Source of the DNA: Sphingomonas insulae
GTDB taxonomy: Bacteria; Pseudomonadota; Alphaproteobacteria; Sphingomonadales; Sphingomonadaceae
DNA: 64,000 nucleotides
Assembly: GCF_010450875.1 (NCBI RefSeq)
Contig: NZ_CP048422.1
Span: 2,701,001 to 2,765,000 of the forward strand
Reading direction: 5' to 3'
Part shown: positions 45,661 to 54,764 of the stretch, one piece after another
How the letters are laid out: the number at the start of each line of letters is the position of its first letter
Position numbering within the stretch: the stretch's first letter is position 1
Notes under the pieces: generated by a model
What the model was told of the DNA's origin: nothing
Database searches by the model: none
What the model saw: only the letters and a program-made list of their open reading frames with translations
Position numbers and translations under genes: made by a program

Positions 45661-45723
45661 CACAGTCTCCATTCGTACGCCGCGCCGACTAATACGGTTG
45701 CGCCGTCAGGTCCATCGGCTTTC

Positions 45724-46440
45724 CTAATCGTGCGTGCTGACCTGCCAGGTCGCATGATCGATCCCGTGGACGCGGCCGAGGTGCGCGACCAGCGCGTCGA
45801 GTTCGGTGTCGGGCACGTTGGTGCCGACCAGCGTCGCGACCAGCGCGACATGATCCTCGCCGCGCTTCTGCGTGTTGAGATCGGCGACCGGCAGCTGCGC
45901 CGCCTCCAGATGCCCGACGAGCAGGTCGCCCATCGGTCCGGCAGCGGGCGTCGGCACGGTAATGGTGACGCTATAGGTCGCTTCCACCGTGCTGCCGGCA
46001 AAGGGGATGCGGTTGATCGCATCGACCAGCGGCCTCAGCGCGGTGTTGGCGACCAGCACGACGATCGTCAGCAGCACCGCTTCGGCCACCATGTCCGACC
46101 CCGCGATCGACCCCACCGCCGCGGAGCACCAGAGCGTCGCCGCGGTGTTGAGACCGCGGACGTTCATCCCCTCCTTCATGATGACGCCGGCGCCGAGGAA
46201 GCCGATCCCCGACACCACGTAAGCGATGATACGGATCGATTCGACGTCACCGCCCAGCCGCTGGCCGAGGTCCACGAACGCCGCCGCACCGATCGCGACC
46301 AGCGCGTTGGTCCGCAGACCCGCGGTACGCTGGCGATATTGCCGCTCCGCCCCGATCGCGGTGCCGAGGACAAAGGCGGTGACGTAGCTGACCAGCGTGT
46401 CGAGGAACGGCCAGAGGTGGAACAGGGTCAGAAAGCGCAT
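45724..46440 (-). CDS. MgtC/SapB family membrane protein
   Basis: A 238-residue inner-membrane protein with about four or five helices in the N-terminal half, followed by an ACT-like soluble domain from ~150. The family block LGTAIGAERQYRQRTAGLRT with NALVAIGAAAF and GIGFLGAGVIMKEGMNVRGL is clear, then NTAATLWCSAAVGSIAG. MgtC proteins are linked to growth at low Mg2+ and to modulation of F-ATPase and envelope processes; none is proven to transport Mg2+. It lies alone, 63 bases upstream of asd on the same strand. Confidence 0.9.
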   Translation of the reverse strand: MRFLTLFHLWPFLDTLVSYVTAFVLGTAIGAERQYRQRTAGLRTNALVAIGAAAFVDLGQRLGGDVESIRIIAYVVSGIGFLGAGVIMKEGMNVRGLNTAATLWCSAAVGSIAGSDMVAEAVLLTIVVLVANTALRPLVDAINRIPFAGSTVEATYSVTITVPTPAAGPMGDLLVGHLEAAQLPVADLNTQKRGEDHVALVATLVGTNVPDTELDALVAHLGRVHGIDHATWQVSTHD

Positions 46441-46482
46441 CGCGCGCCCTTAGTTCGCGACGATGACGAAATCACGTCGCCA

Positions 46483-46563
46483 CGTCGTCATTGCGAGGCA
46501 GGCGCGGCGATCCAGGGCGCCGCTGTACGGCTCCGGATTGCTGCGCTGCGCCCGCAATGACGA
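46483..46563. repeat. Intergenic palindromic repeat (TCATTGCGA family)
   Basis: 11-bp perfect inverted arms, TCGTCATTGCG at 46483-46493 and CGCAATGACGA at 46553-46563, surround an Arg/Gly-coding-like centre. Elements of the form GTCATTGCGAG...CAATCCAG/CTGGATTG...CGCAATGAC are widespread in alphaproteobacterial intergenic DNA. Here it lies between the mgtC-like start and the S9 peptidase stop. Confidence 0.65.
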
Positions 46564-46572
46564 TCGGGGGAA

Positions 46573-48846
46573 TTACTGTGCCGGCTTGTTCTTCACGGTG
46601 CGATCCAGGAACTCCAGGATCGTGCCCCACAGGTGCGGCGCCACCGGTCCGCCGACGCGGTGGGTATAGCCGGGGTAGAACATCATCTCGAACGGCGTCG
46701 CGGTCGCCTGCATCCGCGCCGCGACCTTGGTCGAATTGTCGAGGAACACGTTGTCGTCCGCCATGCCGTGGATCAGCAGCAGCGGATCTTTGATCTTCGC
46801 TGCATCCTCGACCGCCGCCGACGTGGCATAGCTCTTGGGGTCCTTCGCCGGATCGCCCAGATACCGTTCGGTATAATGCGTGTCGTACAGCTGCCAGTCC
46901 GTCACCGGCGCACCCGACACCGCGGCCGCATAGACGCCCGGCGTCTTCTCCAGCATCTTGAGCGACATATAGCCGCCATACGACCAGCCATAGGTCGCGA
47001 TTTTCGTTGCGTCGACGAACGGCAGCGTCTTCAGATACTCGGCGCCCGACAGCTGGTCCTCCACCTCGACCGTGCCCATCGCGTGATAGATCTGGTCCTC
47101 GAACGCCTTGCCGCGATTGTACGACCCGCGATTGTCGATCTTGAAATAGATGTAGCCCTGATCGACCAGGAACTGCGGCAACGCGCCCTGCCAGCCATGC
47201 GTCACCTGCTGACCGGTGCCGGGCCCGCCGTAATGTTCGAAGAAGACGGGATAGGTCTTGCCCGCGACCAGCGGCGGCGTGATCATCTCCCAGTACAGGG
47301 TCGTGCCGTCCTTGGCCTTGATCGTCCCGAACTTGGTCGGCTGATGGCTGGCGAGATACGGGTAATAGGGATGCCCCGGCCGGATCGCATTCTCGTTGAT
47401 CCACGCGATCCGCTTGCCGCTCGTGTCGGCCATGTACACCTGTGCCGGCTGCTTCGGGTTCGAGCGCGTCACGATGAAGCGGGTCGCCGCGGCATCCATC
47501 GTCGCGCTATTGGTCCAGCCAAGCTCGGTCAGCCGCGTGATGACGTTCGGCCGCGCGATATCGACGGCATAGACATGCTGTTCGAGCACGTCGTCCTTGG
47601 TGCCGGTGAAATACAGCCGCCCGCCGCCCGATCCCGCGGCGCCCTCGTCGACGCCGACCAGACCGGTAACCACCCAGGCGCCCTTGGTCAGCTGCGTCCA
47701 CTTGCCGTCCGGCGTCCAGCGATACAGGTGGCCATAACCGTCCCGCTCCGACCGCCAGATCAGGCTGCCGTCCTTCATCGGCTTGTAATCGTCGCTGAGG
47801 TTTAGCCAGCTGCGCGCGCCCGATCGCTCGGTGAACAGCACGCTCGCCTTCCCCGTTTCGGGGTCGACGCGCAGCATGTCGAGCGTCTTCTGGTCGCGGC
47901 TCTGCCGCTGCACCAGCAGCGTCTTGCCATCGGGTGTCCAATCGACCCGCGCCAGATAGATGTCGGGGTTCGATCCCAGATCGACCTTCACCTGCCCCGA
48001 CCCGTCGGGCCGCATCACATACAGCTCCACAAGTACGTTGGGCGTACCGGCGGCGGGATAGCGCTGTTCGTACGTCTTGGTCCCCGCCGCGCCGATCGAC
48101 GCGCGCGTGAAGACGCGGACCGGCGCCTCGTCGAACTTCTCCACCGCAATGTACCGTTCGTCCGGCGACCACCAATAGCCGGTGCGGCGATCCATTTCCT
48201 CCTGCGCGACGAATTCCGCCTCGCCGAAGTGGATCGTGCCGCCGCCACCCTGCGTCACCGCGCGCGCCTCACCGCCGGCAAGCGGGTGCGCATACAGGTT
48301 CTGGTCGCGCACGAAGCTGACGTAGCCGCCCTTCGGCGACACCACGGGGTTGAGCTCGCCGCCAGGCGTCGCGGTCAGCCGCCGCACCTTGCCATCCAGC
48401 GTCGCCAGATACAGGTCGCCGTCCAGCGGCACCAGGATCGACCGGCCGTCCGGCGCGAAGTCATAGGCGACGATGCCCTTCGACCCGCTGATCCGCGCGC
48501 GCTCGCGCTGCATCTTCTCCGCCTCGGTCAGCTCGGCGCCGCTGCCGACCTTCTTGCTGTCGACCAGCATCCGCTCCGCGCCCGTCCGCGTGTCGCGCGC
48601 CCACAGGTCGGTGCGCTCCTTCTCATCGGCCCGCGCGCGCAGGAAGGTCAGCAGCGTGCCGTCCGGCGACAGCCTGACGCCGCGCGGCTGCGATCCCGAC
48701 AGGTCGGGGCTGCCGAACACCCGCGCCAGCGTCAGGTCGCCGGTCGCGGTGGCCGCCGTCGTCGCGGCCTGCTGGCCGATCGCCTCACCGGCCATCGCCA
48801 GATTCCCCGCCGACGCCAGCGCCACGCCTAAGATCCATCTCCGCAT
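46573..48846 (-). CDS. S9 family prolyl peptidase (dipeptidyl-peptidase IV-like)
   Basis: A 757-residue exported serine peptidase. The signal is MRRWILGVALASAGNLAMAG. A DPP IV-type beta-propeller fills residues ~40-500 (for example FLRARADEKERTDLWARDT and NPVVSPKGGYVSFVRDQNL; the EE pair in FVAQEEMDRRTGYWWSPDE is the DPP IV N-terminus-binding motif). The alpha/beta-hydrolase domain carries Ser in ATYGWSYGGYMSLKML, Asp in LIHGMADDNVFLDNS and His in YPGYTHRVGGPV. It should cut Xaa-Pro dipeptides in the periplasm. GGAG lies upstream of the ATG. Typical of sphingomonad protein-scavenging gene sets, together with the M2 and M17 peptidases here. Confidence 0.95.
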   Translation of the reverse strand: MRRWILGVALASAGNLAMAGEAIGQQAATTAATATGDLTLARVFGSPDLSGSQPRGVRLSPDGTLLTFLRARADEKERTDLWARDTRTGAERMLVDSKKVGSGAELTEAEKMQRERARISGSKGIVAYDFAPDGRSILVPLDGDLYLATLDGKVRRLTATPGGELNPVVSPKGGYVSFVRDQNLYAHPLAGGEARAVTQGGGGTIHFGEAEFVAQEEMDRRTGYWWSPDERYIAVEKFDEAPVRVFTRASIGAAGTKTYEQRYPAAGTPNVLVELYVMRPDGSGQVKVDLGSNPDIYLARVDWTPDGKTLLVQRQSRDQKTLDMLRVDPETGKASVLFTERSGARSWLNLSDDYKPMKDGSLIWRSERDGYGHLYRWTPDGKWTQLTKGAWVVTGLVGVDEGAAGSGGGRLYFTGTKDDVLEQHVYAVDIARPNVITRLTELGWTNSATMDAAATRFIVTRSNPKQPAQVYMADTSGKRIAWINENAIRPGHPYYPYLASHQPTKFGTIKAKDGTTLYWEMITPPLVAGKTYPVFFEHYGGPGTGQQVTHGWQGALPQFLVDQGYIYFKIDNRGSYNRGKAFEDQIYHAMGTVEVEDQLSGAEYLKTLPFVDATKIATYGWSYGGYMSLKMLEKTPGVYAAAVSGAPVTDWQLYDTHYTERYLGDPAKDPKSYATSAAVEDAAKIKDPLLLIHGMADDNVFLDNSTKVAARMQATATPFEMMFYPGYTHRVGGPVAPHLWGTILEFLDRTVKNKPAQ

Positions 48847-49027
48847 TACCTTGCTCCATTCATCGTGCCGTCGTTCTTAGGCCACGTTCCGGCGACGTAA
48901 AGGTGCATTGCGCGGGGGTTAACGCGCCATAAACCGCGTTTTTACGCGGTTCGGTATAGGTCGTGGGAGGACAAGGACGGCGCCGCTCCGGATAGGCGAG
49001 GCGGCGCGCGTCTGGTTTCGGGGTAAC

Positions 49028-49687
49028 ATGTTGGATACGGCACATATCGGCTGGCACACGGGCGCCTGGGACCTCGTTACCCAGCTGGGCGCCGCCGACG
49101 GCAGCGCAACGCACCCGCATCTCGCCTTCCTGATCTCGGCCGACGCGCCGCCGCGCGACCTGTCGGATGCCATCCACGCGCTGTGCGCCGTCCACGGCGA
49201 CCATCCCGGCCTCGCCGCGGAGGCGCGCACCCATTGCGTGCAGCCCGACGCCTGCGACTGGCTGAGCGCGGTCGCGGACGCCTTCGTCGCCGAACGCAGC
49301 TATATCGCGCAACTCGCCGCCGCCGCCGGCCCCCTGCCCTCGACGCCGGGTCAGGCGGAAACCGAAGCCGCGCTCATCACCAGCCACCATGCGATCGAGA
49401 TGCTGGCGACATCGGAACGGCGCGGCTGCGCCACCGGTGCGGTCGCCGCGCTGGTGCAGGATTGGGCGACGATCCGCCTGCTGCTCGACCACGCCGCCAC
49501 CCGCTTCGGGGTCGAGGCGGTGCCGGCGAGCTTCCCGCCGCTCGCCGAAACCGCATCCAGCGTCACCATGCTCGGCGGCACGCCCGCCACCGAACGCGCC
49601 GTCCGCTTCGGCGCGCAGCAGCTGCTCGCCCAGCATCGCGCCTTGTGGGACCTGCTCGAGGCACGCGCCAGCGCCCGCGGGGCCTGA
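49028..49687 (+). CDS. Conserved-looking hypothetical protein (219 residues)
   Basis: A soluble, mostly helical 219-residue protein beginning MLDTAHIGWHTGAWDLVTQL. It contains RTHCVQPDACDWLSAVADAF, a His pair in ALITSHHAIEMLATSERRGC and a long helix LVQDWATIRLLLDHAATRFG. The two-helix bundle with conserved-looking His and Cys residues resembles ferritin-like or DinB-like bundles only superficially. I do not recognise the family. It lies 83 bases upstream of the MoxR gene on the same strand, which suggests co-expression, and is divergent from the S9 peptidase. Confidence 0.7.
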   Translation: MLDTAHIGWHTGAWDLVTQLGAADGSATHPHLAFLISADAPPRDLSDAIHALCAVHGDHPGLAAEARTHCVQPDACDWLSAVADAFVAERSYIAQLAAAAGPLPSTPGQAETEAALITSHHAIEMLATSERRGCATGAVAALVQDWATIRLLLDHAATRFGVEAVPASFPPLAETASSVTMLGGTPATERAVRFGAQQLLAQHRALWDLLEARASARGA

Positions 49688-49770
49688 CCCCACCCGCGTC
49701 CCAACCCGCACCTTGCGCCGGCGCGGGCAATCGGCCAACGACGTACCCGACATTCAATTCGGGAACGGCC

Positions 49771-50619
49771 ATGAAGCGCTTCGAAGGCACGCAAAGCTAT
49801 GTCGCCACCGACGATCTGAAGGTCGCGGTCAACGCCGCGGTCACGCTGCGCCGCCCGCTGCTGGTCAAGGGCGAACCCGGCACCGGCAAGACCGTGCTAG
49901 CCTATGAGATCGCCAAGGCGACCGGTGCCGAGCTGATCGAATGGAACGTCAAATCGACGACCAAGGCGCAACAGGGCCTTTACGAATATGACGCCGTCGC
50001 CCGCCTGCGCGACGGCCAGCTCGGCGACGAGCGCGTGCACGACATCGCCAACTACATCCGCCGCGGGAAATTGTGGGAGGCGTTCACGCGGCCGAGGCCG
50101 CCCGTGCTGCTGATCGACGAGATCGACAAGGCCGACATCGAATTCCCCAACGATTTGTTGCAGGAACTCGATCGCATGGAGTTCCACGTCTACGAGACGA
50201 AGGAGACGGTGCGCGCGGTCGAACGCCCGATCGTCGTCATCACCAGCAACAACGAAAAGGAGCTGCCCGACGCGTTCCTGCGCCGCTGCTTCTTCCACTA
50301 CATCAAATTCCCCGATCGCGACACGATGCAGGCGATCATCGACGTCCACTTCCCCGGCATCCAGAAGATCCTGGTCAGCAAGGCGATGGACATCTTCTAC
50401 GACGTCCGCGACGTCCCCGGCCTCAAGAAGAAGCCGAGCACCAGCGAACTCCTCGACTGGCTCAAGCTGCTCCTCCACGAGGACATGCCGCTCGACATCC
50501 TCCAGAACCGCGACCCGACGAAGGCGATCCCGCCGCTCCACGGTGCGCTGCTGAAGAACGAACAGGACATCATGCTGTTCGAACGCCTCGCCTTCATGGC
50601 AAAGCGCGAGCGGCGCTAG
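49771..50619 (+). CDS. MoxR-family AAA+ ATPase
   Basis: A 282-residue AAA+ chaperone ATPase. Walker A is LLVKGEPGTGKTVLAYEIAK, Walker B is VLLIDEIDKADIEFPNDLLQ, sensor 1 lies in PIVVITSNNEKELPDAFLRR and the arginine finger in LRRCFFHYIKFPD. MoxR ATPases act with VWA partners to mature or insert metal cofactors. Here a CoxE-like VWA gene lies 1.1 kb downstream on the same strand, with a CHAP gene between. The start MKRFEGTQSYVATDDLKVAV at 49771 is chosen by homology; the frame is open 588 bases further upstream through the preceding gene. Confidence 0.93.
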   Translation: MKRFEGTQSYVATDDLKVAVNAAVTLRRPLLVKGEPGTGKTVLAYEIAKATGAELIEWNVKSTTKAQQGLYEYDAVARLRDGQLGDERVHDIANYIRRGKLWEAFTRPRPPVLLIDEIDKADIEFPNDLLQELDRMEFHVYETKETVRAVERPIVVITSNNEKELPDAFLRRCFFHYIKFPDRDTMQAIIDVHFPGIQKILVSKAMDIFYDVRDVPGLKKKPSTSELLDWLKLLLHEDMPLDILQNRDPTKAIPPLHGALLKNEQDIMLFERLAFMAKRERR

Positions 50620-50991
50620 CCGACGGATCGCCCCACACCACGCGCGTGCCGCGGCACCTCGTGACGGCGCCCTGAAGGACGGTCACCCCCCGCACCCCCT
50701 CTACCGTCATCTTCGCGGTTGCCGTCATCCCCGCGTTTGCGTCATCCCCGCGCAGGCGGGGATCCAGACACGCGACCTTAACCCGAAGCCGCTCCCCCAG
50801 CCCCGGCGTTCCGCAACGCCTTTAACGAAGCGCGCCACCGCTCCCATCCCCAGCCCAAAAAATTTCCAGCCTGCTGGGAACCAAATCATCCGTTCCGCAA
50901 TCGAAACGACCGGCAAGAAATTGCCGTTTTCATGTCCGATTAACCGTAATTGCCAATCCGCTGGTCACCGCTCCCCCGGTAAAACCAAGGA
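50620..50991. other. Intergenic region with tandem partial palindromes, no gene
   Basis: 372 bases between the MoxR and CHAP genes. Around 50706-50763 three successive GTCATC(C/T)(C/T)CGCG units stand in a row, the last forming a perfect 20-base hairpin (50744-50763). The final 100 bases are AT-rich with short runs (TTTCCAGCCTGC, CGGCAAGAAATTGCCG hairpin), consistent with a promoter or leader for the CHAP gene. No coding frame is supported. Confidence 0.55.
50744..50763. repeat. Intergenic hairpin repeat (TCATCCCCGCG family)
   Basis: ATCCCCGC / GCGGGGAT arms with a CGCAGG-type centre, followed by CCAGAC. This is the half-element seen in many alphaproteobacterial chromosomes as CGTCATCCCCGCGNNNGCGGGGATCCA. 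Confidence 0.65.
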
Positions 50992-51558
50992 ATGCGGGGC
51001 TTTCTTCCCAGATGCGGCATGTTGGCCGCTGCAACATTGGCGGCAACGCTGATTGCCGCTCCCCTTGCCGCTTCTGCCGGCCTGCTGGATTACGTCGGCC
51101 AGTGCGTGCCCTTTGCGCGCGAAGCCTCCGGCATCCAGATCTATGGCGATGCATGGACTTGGTGGGGCCAGGCCAAGGGCAAGTACGATCGCGGCCACAC
51201 GCCGCGGATCGGTTCGGTCGTCGTGTTCGCCAAGACCAGCCGCCTGCCGCTCGGCCATGTCGCCGTGGTCAGCCGCGTCGTCGAACGGCGCGTGCTGATG
51301 CTCACCCATGCCAATTGGTCGCGCCAGAACGGTGAACGCGGCCATGCCGAACAGGATGTGACGCTCTACGACGTCTCCGACGACAACGACTGGAGCGAGG
51401 TGAAGGTCTGGTATCGCGATGTCGAGGGCCTGGGCGGCAGCATCTATCCGGTCGAGGGGTTCATCTACGGCGGCCGCCCCTCGCCGCAACTGACCAGCCG
51501 CAATCCCGATTATGTCGGTGCCCTCATCGATGCCTACGTCCCGGGGGCCGGACGCTAG
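50992..51558 (+). CDS. Secreted CHAP-domain protein
   Basis: A 188-residue protein with a signal peptide (MLAAATLAATLIAAPLAASA) and a CHAP domain (cysteine, histidine-dependent amidohydrolase/peptidase). The catalytic Cys is in GLLDYVGQCVPFAREASG, the His in RLPLGHVAVVSRVV and the third residue in LTHANWSRQN. WTWWGQAKGKY and PRIGSVVVFAKT are typical CHAP elements. It should cleave peptidoglycan peptides or process periplasmic substrates. AAGGA lies just before the ATG. Located between the MoxR and VWA genes. Confidence 0.88.
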   Translation: MRGFLPRCGMLAAATLAATLIAAPLAASAGLLDYVGQCVPFAREASGIQIYGDAWTWWGQAKGKYDRGHTPRIGSVVVFAKTSRLPLGHVAVVSRVVERRVLMLTHANWSRQNGERGHAEQDVTLYDVSDDNDWSEVKVWYRDVEGLGGSIYPVEGFIYGGRPSPQLTSRNPDYVGALIDAYVPGAGR

Positions 51559-51724
51559 CGGAGTGCATTTCGGGCTGTCCTACACGGCCCGACCGGCGTA
51601 GCGTCCGGCGCATCATGGCATCGCTCCATCCCGCCCCTGCCGTCCATCGTCCCCCGGTCGGACGCGGAAGGCGTCTCGGACCGCGACGTAGTGTCAACTT
51701 CGCCAACTTCCGCGGGCGAATCGC

Positions 51725-52903
51725 ATGTTCCTGAACTTCCTCGACGAGCTTCGCGCCGCCGGCATCCCGGCCAGCCTCAAGGAACATCTCGTCCTTCTCG
51801 AGGCGCTGGATGCCCAGGTGATCGATTCCACGCCGGAAGCCTTCTATTATCTCGCTCGCGCCACCTATGTGAAGGACGAGGGGCTGCTCGACCGGTTCGA
51901 CCAGGTCTTCGCCAAGGTCTTCCGCGGCATCGCCACCACCTACGGTACGCAGGCCGAAGACATTCCCGCCGACTGGCTGCAGGCCGTCGCCGAAAAATTC
52001 CTGACGCCCGAGGAAATGGAGCGGATCAAGTCGCTCGGCTCGTGGGACGAGATCATGGAGACGCTGAAACAGCGGCTCGCCGATCAGGAGGGGCGTCACC
52101 AGGGCGGCAACAAATGGATCGGCACCGGCGGCACCAGCCCGTTCGGCAACGGCGGCTATAATCCCGAGGGCGTGCGTATCGGCGGCGAAAGCCGGCACGG
52201 TCGCGCGCTGAAGGTCTGGGACCAGCGCGAATTCAGGAACCTCGATTCGACGCGCGAACTCGGCACCCGCAACATCAAGGTGGCGCTCCGCCGCCTGCGC
52301 CGGTTCGCGCGAGAGGGCGCCGCCGACGAACTCGATATCGACGGGACGATCGACGGCACCGCGCGTCAGGGCTGGCTCGACGTCCGCATGCGTCCCGAAC
52401 GCCGCAATGCGGTAAAGCTATTGCTGTTCCTCGATGTCGGCGGCTCGATGGACCCGTGGGTGAAGCTGTGCGAGGAATTGTTCAGCGCCGCCACCGCAGA
52501 ATTCAAGAACCTCGAATTCTTCTACTTCCACAATTGCCCGTACGAAGGGGTGTGGAAGGACAACACCCGCCGCTTCGCCGAACGCACGCCATTGTGGGAC
52601 GTGCTCCATAAATTCGGGCACGACTACAAACTGGTGTTCGTCGGCGATGCATCGATGAGCCCCTATGAGATCACCCATGCCGGCGGCTCGGTCGAACATC
52701 ATAACGAGGAAGCCGGCGCGGTGTGGATGCAGCGTCTCACCAACACCTATCCCGCCGCGGTGTGGCTCAATCCGGTCCCGGACGCGCAATGGGGCTACAG
52801 CCAGTCGATCCGGATCCTGCGCGAATTGATGACCGACCGCATGTACCCGCTGACCCTCGCCGGCCTCGACGATGCGATGCGGGAACTGACCCGCAAACGA
52901 TAG
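51725..52903 (+). CDS. VWA domain protein, CoxE-like
   Basis: A 392-residue cytoplasmic protein starting MFLNFLDELRAAGIPASLKE. The N-terminal helical half is followed by a von Willebrand factor A domain from ~225. The metal site is LLFLDVGGSMDPWVKLCEEL, in which the usual DxSxS reads DVGGS, a form I associate with this family. VFVGDASMSPYEITHAGG supplies another site loop. Gly-rich GTGGTSPFGNGGYNPEGVRI precedes the VWA part. CoxE-like VWA proteins partner with MoxR ATPases. It lies 1.1 kb downstream of the MoxR gene, and the small exported protein gene starts 12 bases after it. The target complex is unknown. Confidence 0.87.
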   Translation: MFLNFLDELRAAGIPASLKEHLVLLEALDAQVIDSTPEAFYYLARATYVKDEGLLDRFDQVFAKVFRGIATTYGTQAEDIPADWLQAVAEKFLTPEEMERIKSLGSWDEIMETLKQRLADQEGRHQGGNKWIGTGGTSPFGNGGYNPEGVRIGGESRHGRALKVWDQREFRNLDSTRELGTRNIKVALRRLRRFAREGAADELDIDGTIDGTARQGWLDVRMRPERRNAVKLLLFLDVGGSMDPWVKLCEELFSAATAEFKNLEFFYFHNCPYEGVWKDNTRRFAERTPLWDVLHKFGHDYKLVFVGDASMSPYEITHAGGSVEHHNEEAGAVWMQRLTNTYPAAVWLNPVPDAQWGYSQSIRILRELMTDRMYPLTLAGLDDAMRELTRKR

Positions 52904-52914
52904 GGAGAAAGACG

Positions 52915-53184
52915 ATGCCTTACCCGATCCTGTCGACCATCCTGTTGCCCGCACTCGCCGGTGCCCAGCCGCATCCCGCACCGAACCCCATTCCGAGATC
53001 GAACATGCCGGTCCACGGCAAGGCCGCCGATCCCAAATGCGAACGCCCGCTCGCCCGCCACGTCGGCGACGTGCCGCCGCCCGGCATCCGCAAACTCGGC
53101 GAGATGCCGCCGGCCAAGCCGATCTATACGGTGCTGCGCGAAATCGACGGCTGCCCGAAGCCGGTCAGCGTCCCGGCACGCTGA
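52915..53184 (+). CDS. Small exported hypothetical protein (89 residues)
   Basis: MPYPILSTILLPALAGAQPH is a short signal-like segment, then a Pro-rich body with two cysteines (KAADPKCERPLARHVGDVPP, EIDGCPKPVSVPAR) that could form a disulfide in the periplasm. AGGGAG lies nine bases before the ATG. The gene begins 12 bases after the VWA stop, so it belongs to the same transcript. No family recognised. Confidence 0.6.
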   Translation: MPYPILSTILLPALAGAQPHPAPNPIPRSNMPVHGKAADPKCERPLARHVGDVPPPGIRKLGEMPPAKPIYTVLREIDGCPKPVSVPAR

Positions 53185-53535
53185 TCGCCTCACCGCCCGC
53201 CGTCATCCCGGCGAACGCCGGGACCCATGGTCACACAACAGGTGCCGCGGCGACCTCGTCAGCCGCCCGCCACCATCGACCCGGCGTTCTTGGCGACGAC
53301 GAAGATTTGGATCGGCCGATAACCCGGCCGCTCATCGGCGCAGACCCGTCGCTGTTGGACGCCCGCTCGCGTAACCCGCCGCGACGGTTGGCGATTATGA
53401 GCCGGTCTGTCCTACGCTCCACCGGCCGGCTACACGACCTACCACTCGACCGCTCTTTCGCATCATCGCCAGAATGGAAACGATCGCTCCCCTACATTTC
53501 CGTACGAATGCCCATGGTGTTCAACGTGTCCCGCT
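53185..53535. other. Intergenic stretch with one hairpin repeat, no gene
   Basis: 351 bases between the small exported protein and anmK (convergent). The only recognisable structure is the hairpin at 53206-53223. Open frames here have biased Arg/Pro/Ser composition and no ribosome binding site. Confidence 0.5.
53206..53223. repeat. Intergenic hairpin repeat (TCATCCCGGCG family)
   Basis: TCCCGGCG and CGCCGGGA arms around AA, embedded in CGTCATCCCGGCGAACGCCGGGACCCATGG. This 30-base form is a third kind of dispersed intergenic palindrome in the window, distinct from those at 46.5 and 50.7 kb. Confidence 0.65.
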
Positions 53536-54624
53536 TTACGGCTGGCTCACCACCCCGCCCGTCATCGCCGCCGCGACGCCGGTCGTGCCCGGAAAGCTGA
53601 TCGGCAGCCCTTTCAGCGTCCGCGCCGCCATATAGGCGAAACCCTCCGCCTCCATCGCATCGCCGTTCCACCCCAGGGCATCGCTCGGCTCCGGCACCAG
53701 CCCGGTCCGCTCGGCGATCATTCGCAGCATCGTCGGATTGTGCCGACCGCCACCGGCAACGATCAGCCGCCTCGGCCGCGCCGGCAGCCGGTCGATCGCC
53801 TCGTTGACGCTCGCCGCCGTAAAGGCGGTCAGCGTCGCCGCTCCGTCGGCGGCGGCCAGTCCGCGCGCCGGCTGGATCGTGAAGTCGTTGCGATCGAGGC
53901 TCTTCGGTGGCGCAAGGTCAAAGAATGCGTGATCCAGCATGCCGGTCAGCACCGCCTGGTCGACGCGACCCGCCGCGGCGAGCGCACCGCCCTCGTCATA
54001 GCGCGCGCCCGTCTCTGCCTCGATCCAGCTGTCGATCAGTCCGTTGGCTGGACCGGTATCGAACGCGATCAGCCCACCGTCCGCACCGATGAAGGTGATG
54101 TTCGCCACCCCGCCCAGGTTCAGCACCGCCACCGGCAGGTCCAGTCCCGCCGCCAGCGCGCCGTGATAGACCGGCAGCAGCGGCGCACCCTGTCCGCCCG
54201 CCGCGACATCGGCGCTGCGAAAATCGCTGACGACCGTGATGCCGGTCGCCTTCGCCAGCACCGCACCATCGCCGATCTGCCATGTCCAGCCGCGGTCCGG
54301 CCGATGCGCCACCGTCTGCCCATGATAGCCGATCGCCGCGACATCCGCCGCCGCGACCCCCGCCTCGCGCAGCAGCTTGTGCACCGCAAAGGCATGCGTC
54401 CGGTCGATCAGCTCACCCGCCGCGACCAGATCGGGGCTGGCCCGCGGCCGGTCGAACGTCAACGCCAGCGCGGTCGCCGCCGCCAGTTGCGACCGGGCCG
54501 TATCGGAATACGGCTCACCGCGGAACGCGACCGGCTTCGCCTGCCTCTCGCCATCGGTTTCGATCAGGGCGGCGTCGATCCCGTCCAGCGATGTCCCGGA
54601 CATCAATCCAATTGCCAGCATCAC
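53536..54624 (-). CDS. anmK: Anhydro-N-acetylmuramic acid kinase
   Basis: Opens and phosphorylates 1,6-anhydro-MurNAc, released from peptidoglycan turnover, to MurNAc-6-phosphate. The 362 residues start [20 protein letters not shown], the diagnostic N-terminus. Other blocks are [54 protein letters not shown] and [20 protein letters not shown]. The ATG codons at 54624 and 54621 are equivalent. Divergent from rimO. Its product can feed MupP/AmgK/MurU-type recycling; amgK and murU are at 30.4-32.2 kb. Confidence 0.95.
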   Translation of the reverse strand: MMLAIGLMSGTSLDGIDAALIETDGERQAKPVAFRGEPYSDTARSQLAAATALALTFDRPRASPDLVAAGELIDRTHAFAVHKLLREAGVAAADVAAIGYHGQTVAHRPDRGWTWQIGDGAVLAKATGITVVSDFRSADVAAGGQGAPLLPVYHGALAAGLDLPVAVLNLGGVANITFIGADGGLIAFDTGPANGLIDSWIEAETGARYDEGGALAAAGRVDQAVLTGMLDHAFFDLAPPKSLDRNDFTIQPARGLAAADGAATLTAFTAASVNEAIDRLPARPRRLIVAGGGRHNPTMLRMIAERTGLVPEPSDALGWNGDAMEAEGFAYMAARTLKGLPISFPGTTGVAAAMTGGVVSQP

Positions 54625-54764
54625 GCCCTCCCGCCGCCGCTGTGGCGCCTGCCCGTCACCCTGTCGAGCGGCTAGGCGCGCCGATGCGACGAACGCCCGC
54701 TATCCCGGCGCGAAATGCTAGTGTCTGGCGATCGGCACGAAAAAGCACTATGTGCCCGCGTTCC

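Noticed and set aside
50870..50895. GGAAC...GTTCC inverted pair as an EcfG-type stress promoter
   Set aside because: The spacing between GGAAC and GTT is about 10 bases; EcfG promoters need about 16-18.
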